Assembly (NCBI GenBank): GCA_015222405.1
Contig: JADFVG010000213.1
Coordinates: forward strand, 1-5,615
Length of the DNA stretch: 5,615 nucleotides
Source: Chloroflexota bacterium
Lineage (GTDB): Bacteria; Chloroflexota; Dehalococcoidia; E44-bin15
Direction of reading: 5' to 3'
Part shown: positions 1 through 5,274 of the stretch, piece by piece
Position numbering within the stretch: the stretch's first letter is position 1
How the letters are laid out: every line of letters begins with the position of its first letter
The notes under the pieces: model-generated
Databases searched by the model: none
Seen by the model: the letters and a program-made list of their open reading frames with translations, nothing else
What the model was told of the DNA's origin: nothing
Translations under genes and position numbers: made by a program

Positions 1-543
1 ATATTTGTGACTCACGATATTTATGAAGCGATCAAGATGGGGGACAAGATAGCCTTGATGAAGGAAGGGAGGTTAGTGCAATATGGCACACCTGCTGACC
101 TGGTTTATAGGCCGAAGGATAAGTTCGTAGAGGATTTCGTTGGTGCCGATCGAGCCCTTAAAGGATTGCAGTTGATCCAAGTGAGGGAGGTTATGGAGGC
201 TGCACCTCCCACAATGAAAGCAGATGAGAAGGCAACAGCCGCCAAGGAGCGGATGAAGCAAGAGGGAATCGATTGGCTGGCGGTGGTTAACGATGATGGA
301 AAGTTCCTCGGGTGGCTTAGCAGGTTAGACTTGGAAGGGGGGGAGACGGTGAGGGATGTCATGAAACCCTCGAGCGTGGCGGCTACTGCAAATACGGTTC
401 TGAATGAAGCTCTCTCCCTTATGTTGAGCAGCGGACTAATAACCCTGGCGGTAGTTGACAGCGATAACAGATTAGAAGGGGTGCTGAGCTTTGACGACAT
501 CCGAAGAGGGTTAAGCGAAGTTTCCCAAGGGGAATCAAGATGA
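1..543 (+). CDS. opuCA: Quaternary amine (glycine betaine/carnitine/choline) ABC transporter ATP-binding protein, C-terminal part
   Basis: Partial gene: the frame is open to the left edge, so the true start lies outside the window and the GTG at 7 is an internal Val. The 180 visible residues begin at the H-loop (VTHD, visible residues 3-6, His being the switch histidine) and continue through the end of the ATPase domain (MKEGRLVQYGTP). Two CBS domains follow, at about visible residues 61-112 (VREVM...) and 117-170 (VRDVM...). An ATPase with a C-terminal CBS pair is the hallmark of the OpuCA/OpuAA/ProV group, in which the CBS pair is linked to osmotic or ionic-strength control of transport. 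The protein would sit on the cytoplasmic face of the membrane and power the permease encoded next, whose ATG overlaps this stop codon (ATGA), indicating translational coupling. The Walker A and B motifs and signature motif are not visible. Family assignment is strong; the exact substrate is inferred. Confidence 0.93.
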   Translation: MFVTHDIYEAIKMGDKIALMKEGRLVQYGTPADLVYRPKDKFVEDFVGADRALKGLQLIQVREVMEAAPPTMKADEKATAAKERMKQEGIDWLAVVNDDGKFLGWLSRLDLEGGETVRDVMKPSSVAATANTVLNEALSLMLSSGLITLAVVDSDNRLEGVLSFDDIRRGLSEVSQGESR

Positions 544-1268
544 GACGTTGGCCTGTTCTAATCGCCCTTTCAATAGTTCTTGTTGGGCTCACTGTTTGGA
601 TTACCAGCATGGATAAGGTGGGCATCTTATACGTTGCTTCTTGGGGGACTCTAGCGAATGAAACAAGAAATCACCTTGAGATGGTGTCCATAGCGGTACT
701 CATAGCCATTTCCATCGGCGTGCCCTTAGGAATCCTCATTACTCGGCCGGGTTTCAAGAAGCTGGCACCCCCTGCGATCGGTACCGCAGCCGTGGGGCAG
801 AGTATACCGAGTTTGGCCATAATCGCCATTATGCTTCCTCTTCTGGGTCTCGGCTTCTGGTCAGCAATTGTAGCCCTGGTCATCTACGCATTGCTCCCTG
901 TCCTGCGCAATTCCTATGCTGGTATAAGGAAGATCGATCCCGCAATTATCGAGGCTGCCAGGGGAATGGGAATGAGTAGAATGCAAATTGCGCGTAAGAT
1001 AGAGCTACCCTTGGCCAGGCCGGTAATTATGGCTGGGATCAGAATCTGTACCGTCATAACCGTAGGGACGGCGGAGCTGGCTGTTCTCGTTGGCGGCAAA
1101 GGTTTGGGCGCAATAACATTCAAAGGGGTGTTCGCCATGGAGCCTCTGCTTATTCTACAGGGAGCGGCGCCAACGGCACTCTTGGCCATCATCCTTGGCT
1201 TTATGTTGGAACGCGTCGAGAATTTGATGACCCCACGAGGCCTTAAGGTCGAGGCCGAAATTTCCTAA
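540..1268 (+). CDS. opuCB: Quaternary amine ABC transporter permease (OpuCB/ProW-like)
   Basis: This is a 242-residue inner-membrane protein with roughly six hydrophobic segments (about residues 5-22, 47-68, 85-103, 106-125, 162-185 and 200-222). It carries the binding-protein-dependent permease EAA motif at residues 138-157 (EAARGMGMS...IELP), the loop that docks on the ATPase. The QSIPSLA and YALLPVLRNSYAGI segments are typical of OpuCB/OpuCD/ProW permeases. The length is close to the usual 210-280 for single-domain OpuC permeases. The start is the ATG at 540, overlapping the upstream stop, with AGGGGA at 528-533 six bases ahead. It would form the transmembrane pathway with the flanking ATPase and binding protein. 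Only one permease gene is present, so the channel is probably a homodimer unless a second permease lies left of the window. The family call is secure; glycine betaine versus carnitine or choline cannot be decided. Confidence 0.95.
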   Translation: MRRWPVLIALSIVLVGLTVWITSMDKVGILYVASWGTLANETRNHLEMVSIAVLIAISIGVPLGILITRPGFKKLAPPAIGTAAVGQSIPSLAIIAIMLPLLGLGFWSAIVALVIYALLPVLRNSYAGIRKIDPAIIEAARGMGMSRMQIARKIELPLARPVIMAGIRICTVITVGTAELAVLVGGKGLGAITFKGVFAMEPLLILQGAAPTALLAIILGFMLERVENLMTPRGLKVEAEIS

Positions 1269-1355
1269 AGGGGGTGGGAGATGAGATAAAACACGGTTGG
1301 ATTCGATCTCAGCGGCGTGGAGCTGCAGCGCTAGATTAGTCAAAGGGGTGAGGAG
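1269..1355 (+). other. Intergenic spacer with a duplicated ribosome-binding/start region
   Basis: This 87-base gap between the permease and binding-protein genes contains two similar initiation-like sequences. The first, about 1267-1290, is AAAGGGGGTGGGAG followed by ATG AGA TAA, a two-codon frame closing at 1289. The second, about 1342-1365, is AAAGGGGTGAGGAG followed by ATG CGT AAA, the actual start of the binding-protein gene. They differ by a few substitutions and indels. The second GGGGTG (1345-1350), five bases ahead of the ATG, is the functional Shine-Dalgarno. Nothing resembling a terminator is seen, so the three transporter genes probably share one transcript. Confidence 0.6.
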
Positions 1356-2309
1356 ATGCGTAAAATTATCACTAGTATGTTGCTGGGGCTTTTAGCTCTT
1401 GCCCTAATTGTAGCCGGGGTTGGGTGTGGGGGAGGAGAGAAAATCACCGTAGGAAACAAGAATTTTACGGAACAGCTCATTGTTGGTGAGATGATTAAGC
1501 AGTTGTTGGAGGATCGCGGCCTCAAGGCCTCTTTGAAGTCGGATCTTTCCTCCATGGCTCTCCGGCAAGGTATGGAGGCCGGCGATATTGATATCTGCGC
1601 CGATTATACCGGGACAGCCTGGATGGTTCATCTCGGCCACGAGTATGAGCCCGGGGTGGACAACAACGAGCTTTACCGCCTTGTAGAGGAAGAGGAGGAG
1701 GGCAATGACTTCATCTGGCTGAATCCAATGTGGAACAACAACACCTATGCATTGGCATCCTGGCCTGAATTTACCGAAGAACATGGGCTAGACACGCTCT
1801 CCGATTTGGCAGCGCTTTACCGAGAAGAGGACGGAAAGATCGACACTTTTGTCGGCTTTGAATTCTCCGCCCGTCCAGATGGACTGCCAGCTCTCGAGGA
1901 GCACTACGACTTCGACATCGATGAGGGGCACCTCATGACCGGGCTTCCTGGACCTTCAAGGATGGCTTTGACAGAGCACCAGGTTGATGTAGCAATGGTC
2001 TTCGGTACCGATTATGACATTGCTGAATATGGGTGGCATGTGTATGCAGACGACCAGTCCTTCTTCCCGCCATATGACTTGACCCCTTATGTTCGCCAGG
2101 CTACGCTTGATGAATATCCCGAGATCGCGGCCATTCTCAATGAACTGGTGGCCACGTTCCCTGGCGGAGGCCAATCTGCTACGTCTTCAATAGTGTCCCA
2201 GTGCCAGGGAGTCTGGCAAGCGCTTAACGCTAGGGTGGACGTCGATAAGATGGAGCCAGACGAAGTTGCCCGTGAGTATCTGTTTGAACACGGCTTGATC
2301 GAAGAGTGA
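1356..2309 (+). CDS. opuCC: Quaternary amine ABC transporter substrate-binding lipoprotein (OpuAC family)
   Basis: A 317-residue extracytoplasmic binding protein of the OpuAC/ProX-type family. It opens with a charged start (MRKI), a hydrophobic core (residues 8-22) and a cysteine at 24 followed by Gly-rich residues, which looks like a lipoprotein signal. The lipobox is atypical (GVGC, with Gly rather than Leu at -3). Family landmarks are VGNKNFTEQLIVGEM (32-46), DYTGTAW (83-89), WNNNTYALA (126-134), the FGTDYDIAEYGW region (216-227) and PYDLTPYVR (239-247), together with the C-terminal DVDKMEPDEVAREYL segment (295-309). Aromatic residues in these blocks would form the cage that binds the trimethylammonium group, as known for OpuCC and ProX. 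The start at 1356 gives a proper signal peptide; the later ATG at 1377 would remove its positive charges. Residues 268-286 (Gly/Ser-rich) look unlike the usual helix there. The protein delivers substrate to the permease encoded upstream. Confidence 0.93.
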   Translation: MRKIITSMLLGLLALALIVAGVGCGGGEKITVGNKNFTEQLIVGEMIKQLLEDRGLKASLKSDLSSMALRQGMEAGDIDICADYTGTAWMVHLGHEYEPGVDNNELYRLVEEEEEGNDFIWLNPMWNNNTYALASWPEFTEEHGLDTLSDLAALYREEDGKIDTFVGFEFSARPDGLPALEEHYDFDIDEGHLMTGLPGPSRMALTEHQVDVAMVFGTDYDIAEYGWHVYADDQSFFPPYDLTPYVRQATLDEYPEIAAILNELVATFPGGGQSATSSIVSQCQGVWQALNARVDVDKMEPDEVAREYLFEHGLIEE

Positions 2310-2518
2310 GGAGGTATCCTGAGGGAAAGAAGAACTGACGGCTATTGTTTCGCACGGCTCTGGTTCACAAGGGATTGGTCGCAGTCCTGCCGTTGAGGGC
2401 AGAGGTGAAGACACTAGGTGAAGCTAGTCGGACGTAAGGGAGCAAGAGCAAGGTTCCAAAATGTCCATTAGCTCTGGCCTATCATGTGTCCCACTTTTTC
2501 TGATGTCCAACAAGTTGT

Positions 2519-2532
2519 CATCAGCGCTGATG
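2519..2532. repeat. Perfect 14-bp palindrome, possible operator
   Basis: CATCAGCGCTGATG is identical to its reverse complement over all 14 bases. It lies about 90 bases upstream of the -35 box of the best promoter in this intergenic region. Perfect dyads of this size are typical of binding sites for dimeric regulators, but no regulator gene is visible in the window, so the role is inferred. Confidence 0.4.
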
Positions 2533-2599
2533 TCTGCTGAGATGGGAAGAGCGGTGATGCTCAGGTCCTTTGACATAGACCTCGGTTGGCGCACCCTAT

Positions 2600-2618
2600 G
2601 GCCTCCGCCCTGGAGGCC
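2600..2618. repeat. 7-bp inverted repeat abutting the promoter
   Basis: GGCCTCC (2600-2606) and GGAGGCC (2612-2618) are perfect complements around a 5-base centre (GCCCT). The right arm ends four bases before the -35 box at 2623. No T-run follows, so it does not look like an intrinsic terminator. An operator or activator site beside the promoter is the simplest reading. Confidence 0.4.
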
Positions 2619-2622
2619 CGCC

Positions 2623-2651
2623 TTGACAGATGCCCCCCGATGTAATAAGAT
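2623..2651 (+). promoter_or_regulatory. Candidate sigma70-type promoter for the downstream gene group
   Basis: A perfect -35 hexamer TTGACA (2623-2628) is followed, at the ideal 17-base spacing, by TAAGAT (2646-2651), matching 4 of 6 -10 consensus positions including the first A and last T. Transcription would begin near 2658 and give a leader of about 425 bases before the asparagine-synthetase-like gene. An inverted repeat lies directly upstream. Confidence 0.5.
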
Positions 2652-3001
2652 AGCTAAGGTGTAATAATATAACAAGAGCCGTAGGTGTAGAAGGTATTTG
2701 AATCGAAGCAAGTTGTCTGGATCCGTGTTACAGTGTAGACCGCAGTATGAGGTTTATAACTTCCACTTTCGTTTTTCTCCCTCATTCTCCAGTATTCCCT
2801 CAAAGTTGGCTCCCGTTTTCCTCCGCTAAAAGCGCCCCCACGAAATTCCCTCCTTAGTAGCCACAGTCAATTATGGCTCTCGAGCGACCGCTCACGGTAA
2901 GGCAGCTCAGCGAGGCCAATGAGAATGGCTTCTTAGAGCGTGTGTGGGAAGATGGCGGATTCGGTGCTTGAGGCGAAGGCACCTTCTTGATCTGGCGCTG
3001 A

Positions 3002-3031
3002 TTGAAGTTAGCTTTAGTCTAGCGCTATCCT
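3002..3031 (+). promoter_or_regulatory. Weak second promoter candidate close to the asparagine-synthetase-like gene
   Basis: TTGAAG (3002-3007), an 18-base spacer and TATCCT (3026-3031) each match 4 of 6 consensus positions. The predicted start, near 3038, would leave a leader of roughly 45 bases. An 8-base palindrome, TAGCGCTA (3020-3027), overlaps the -10 box. This match is weak enough to occur by chance. Confidence 0.25.
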
Positions 3032-3084
3032 GCTCGCTTTAAGGTGGTGAACGTTTGATTGTATCTAGCAGTGAGGTTTGACCA

Positions 3085-4542
3085 ATGGCAGGAATTGCAG
3101 GGATAAGGTCAAGCGGGGCTGATTTGGAAGGCATGCTTCAGATGCTGAAGCATAGGGGGGCTCATGAAAACTGGCTCGGCCCTGAGCAGGATGTGAGGTT
3201 AGGCTGCTGCTTGCTCCCCTCCGAGATGATGCCAAAGCCCAGGGCCTATGCTTGCGAAGGGGCTAGTGTCGCTGTTCTTGATGGTCATGTTTACGACACA
3301 GAAGGCGGAAGGTTGGCTAATGCCGAGTTGGTGCTCTCTCTGTATCAGAGAAATGGCCTTCGGTTTGCCGAGGCGCTGGATGGCGATTTCGCCTGCGCCA
3401 TAACCGATGGCAACGAGCTGATCCTGGCTCGGGATGCGGCGGGCCTGAAGCCCCTATATTACGGCCAGCGGAACGGTGAATTCTACTTTGCCTCCGAGGC
3501 CAAGGCCCTTTGCCCTGTGGCCGACGATATCAAGGAATTTCCCCCGCAGCATATATATACCCCCACGCTTGGTTTCCAAAGATATACCCCTGGGATCGAA
3601 GAGCCCTTCGATTTCGAGACCCCCGAGGAGGCGGCCCGGATTCTGGCCGAGCTGCTCGAGCGGGCGGTTGAGAAGCGTATGGCCGATGGCGTGCCTGAGG
3701 GGGTGCTGTTGAGTGGTGGGCTGGACAGCAGCATCATCGCCTGCCTAGCCAAAGAATGCCGCCCTGACCTCAAAACCTTCACTGTGGGCCTGGGTGATGG
3801 AGAGGACCGTGAGTGCGCCCGTGAGGTAGCGCGCTATCTGGGAACCGAGCACCACGAATACACCTATACCGAAGGGGAAATAATTGAGGCGCTACCCCAG
3901 GTCATCTATTACCTGGAGTCCTTTGAGGAGGACTGTGTGAGAGGGGCGGTGGCCAACTACTTCGCCTCGCGGTTGGCCGCGGGGCATACCGGCTGCGTGC
4001 TCACCGGGGAGGGTTCCGACGAATTCCTCGGCGGCTACCACGAACTCAAGACGGCCAAGGACGAGGCAGAACTACAGAGGATGATGGACCAGCTGATAGC
4101 CGTGGCCTATAACACCGGGCTGCAACGGCTGGACCGGATGATGGCCGCGCATTCCCTGGAGTTTCGCACCCCCTTCCTTGATCGGGCGGTGACCGATTTC
4201 TGCCTCAAGATACCAGCTAAGTGGAAGGTCTATGGCCCGGAGCAGGTTGAGAAGTGGATCCTGCGCCGGGCTTTTTCCGGGCGCCTTCCCGAGCACATTG
4301 TGTGGCGAGTCAAAATTCCCTTTGGTGCAGGGGCGGGGTCATCCGCTATCATGGACTCTCTGGCCGAAAAGCAGGTCTCAAGCTCGGACTTCTTAGCCCA
4401 TCAGCAGACGGAGGATGGATTAAGGCTCAATTCAGCAGAGGAGTTGTATTACTATCGAACTTTCAAGGACAGCTTTCCCCAGCCGGCCGTAGCCCGCCTG
4501 GTGGCAAGGTGGGATCCGGCTAAAGGGGACTTCCGCACTTAG
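3085..4542 (+). CDS. Asparagine synthetase B-like amide ligase lacking the glutaminase cysteine
   Basis: This 485-residue protein has the two-domain layout of class B asparagine synthetase. The N-terminal Ntn-type glutaminase-like domain (about 1-165) begins MAGIAGI where active enzymes have MCGIAGI, so the nucleophile Cys2 is Ala. The R-L-S/A-I block is replaced by LGCCLLPSEM (39-48), and the NGEIYN block reads DGHVYD (66-71). The synthetase domain is intact: the pyrophosphate loop SGGLDSS (210-216), TGEGSDEFLGGY (307-318), HSLEFRTPFLD (356-366) and WRVK (407-410), with an E. coli AsnB-like C-terminus. It should activate a carboxylate with ATP but cannot hydrolyse glutamine by the known mechanism. 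It may therefore use ammonia or another amine, as beta-lactam synthetase-type relatives do. The start is firm: an in-frame TGA lies at 3079-3081 and GAGG (3073-3076) sits eight bases ahead. It is followed after 48 bases by the B12 activation gene. Confidence 0.9.
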   Translation: MAGIAGIRSSGADLEGMLQMLKHRGAHENWLGPEQDVRLGCCLLPSEMMPKPRAYACEGASVAVLDGHVYDTEGGRLANAELVLSLYQRNGLRFAEALDGDFACAITDGNELILARDAAGLKPLYYGQRNGEFYFASEAKALCPVADDIKEFPPQHIYTPTLGFQRYTPGIEEPFDFETPEEAARILAELLERAVEKRMADGVPEGVLLSGGLDSSIIACLAKECRPDLKTFTVGLGDGEDRECAREVARYLGTEHHEYTYTEGEIIEALPQVIYYLESFEEDCVRGAVANYFASRLAAGHTGCVLTGEGSDEFLGGYHELKTAKDEAELQRMMDQLIAVAYNTGLQRLDRMMAAHSLEFRTPFLDRAVTDFCLKIPAKWKVYGPEQVEKWILRRAFSGRLPEHIVWRVKIPFGAGAGSSAIMDSLAEKQVSSSDFLAHQQTEDGLRLNSAEELYYYRTFKDSFPQPAVARLVARWDPAKGDFRT

Positions 4543-4590
4543 CAGGATGGTTATCGCTAGCAATGCTAATGCGAGAGGAGTGATGATACC

Positions 4591-5268
4591 ATGGTGAAAA
4601 CGTTGAGGAATGTTGACATAGAGATAGACAAGAATGAGGTATGCCGTTATCTGGGTTACCGGAAGGATCGAGCCCCCAGGCCATCCATCTCCTCGCTGAT
4701 AGATGAGGAGATGGATAATGCCTACGAACTCATTCAGCCATCGTGCTTCTACCAGCTCATTGATATAGAGCAGGTTCACCAATCTCGGGTTATCCTAGAG
4801 GGTGGCCTGACGATAACCAGCGAGGTCTTGGGGCAGGTGCTCAGCCACTGCCATCAGGTAGCCATCTTCTTGGCCACCATAGGACGAGGCCCTGAGAACA
4901 GAGTGGCTCAACTGATGGCTGAGGGGCAGATATTGAGAGCTACGGTGCTTGATGCCGTGGGGTCAGAGACGGCGGAAAAGACGACTGACTATTTACAGGA
5001 AAGGGTCAGCGAGCTGGCCGCCGCGGATGACGCTGAAATAACGCTGCGATACAGTCCTGGCTATTGCGACTGGGACATAACCCAGCAAAGGGTTATTTTT
5101 GAGGCCATGAATTCAGCTCCTGTGGGTGTGAGTCTCACCGAGGAATGCCTCATGGTGCCTCGCAAGTCAGTCTCGGGACTTATAGGCATAGGCAGATTTG
5201 ATAATGGTTGGGCCAAGTCTTCGCCCTGCCGCTTTTGTAACAGGGCGAATTGTCCCAGCAGGAGATAG
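4591..5268 (+). CDS. Free-standing MetH-type vitamin B12 activation domain protein
   Basis: A 225-residue soluble protein related to the C-terminal activation domain of cobalamin-dependent methionine synthase (Met_synt_B12 family), here without the rest of MetH. The S-adenosylmethionine-binding signature is clear: RYSPGY (153-158) corresponds to RPAPGY of E. coli MetH. It is followed by SLTEECLMVPRKSVSGLIG (181-199), corresponding to the LTES...P..SVSG block. In MetH this domain supports reductive remethylation of inactive cob(II)alamin. A stand-alone copy beside an MttB gene probably serves a corrinoid methyltransferase system or a split methionine synthase. The C-terminus adds a cysteine cluster, C213-X2-C216-X4-C221 (SPCRFCNRANCPSRR), absent from E. 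coli MetH and possibly a metal or Fe-S site. AGAGGAG (4574-4580) precedes ATG 4591 by 10 bases. The gene ends in TAG, in the same frame as the next gene. Confidence 0.88.
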   Translation: MVKTLRNVDIEIDKNEVCRYLGYRKDRAPRPSISSLIDEEMDNAYELIQPSCFYQLIDIEQVHQSRVILEGGLTITSEVLGQVLSHCHQVAIFLATIGRGPENRVAQLMAEGQILRATVLDAVGSETAEKTTDYLQERVSELAAADDAEITLRYSPGYCDWDITQQRVIFEAMNSAPVGVSLTEECLMVPRKSVSGLIGIGRFDNGWAKSSPCRFCNRANCPSRR

Positions 5269-5274
5269 GGGGCA

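Larger units (their letters stand above)
2310..3084. other. Long intergenic region, probable control region of the downstream gene group
   Basis: These 775 bases separate the transporter genes from the asparagine-synthetase/methyltransferase group. Open frames here are short and lack a recognisable domain. The left third contains only weak hairpins, such as CTGCC/GGCAG at 2387-2402, with no T-tract. The middle holds a perfect palindrome (2519-2532), an inverted repeat (2600-2618) and a good promoter match (2623-2651). The stretch at about 2760-2826 is strongly pyrimidine-rich on the + strand. The right end has a second, weaker promoter match (3002-3031) and the Shine-Dalgarno of the next gene (GAGG at 3073-3076). 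No tRNA, riboswitch core, CRISPR repeat or transposon end was recognised. It may also include the decayed remains of a lost gene. Confidence 0.6.

Noticed and set aside
2387..2402. Hairpin CTGCC/GGCAG as a terminator after opuCC
   Set aside because: The stem is only 5 bp and no T-run follows; no intrinsic terminator can be supported in the gap.
2570..2598. A second TTGACA (2570-2575) as a promoter
   Set aside because: No acceptable -10 hexamer at 16-18 bases spacing; the sequence there is ACCCTA/CCCTAT.
2461..2664. A 67-codon + strand open frame in the intergenic region
   Set aside because: It has no clear Shine-Dalgarno, an odd Trp/Pro-rich tail, no family resemblance, and it runs through the palindrome, the inverted repeat and the promoter candidate.
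2861..2869. GCCACAGTC as part of a cobalamin riboswitch B12 box
   Set aside because: Only a loose match to the short conserved core, with none of the other conserved blocks of a cobalamin riboswitch nearby.
2873..2971. A 32-codon + strand frame beginning MALERPLTVRQLSEAN
   Set aside because: There is no Shine-Dalgarno upstream (pyrimidine-rich), it is short, no family is recognised, and there is no link to the next gene. It may be a gene remnant but cannot be supported.
4583..4597. Tiny frame MIPW overlapping the start of the B12 activation gene
   Set aside because: Its ATG is only two bases from the Shine-Dalgarno, too close for efficient initiation, and it encodes four residues; most likely chance.
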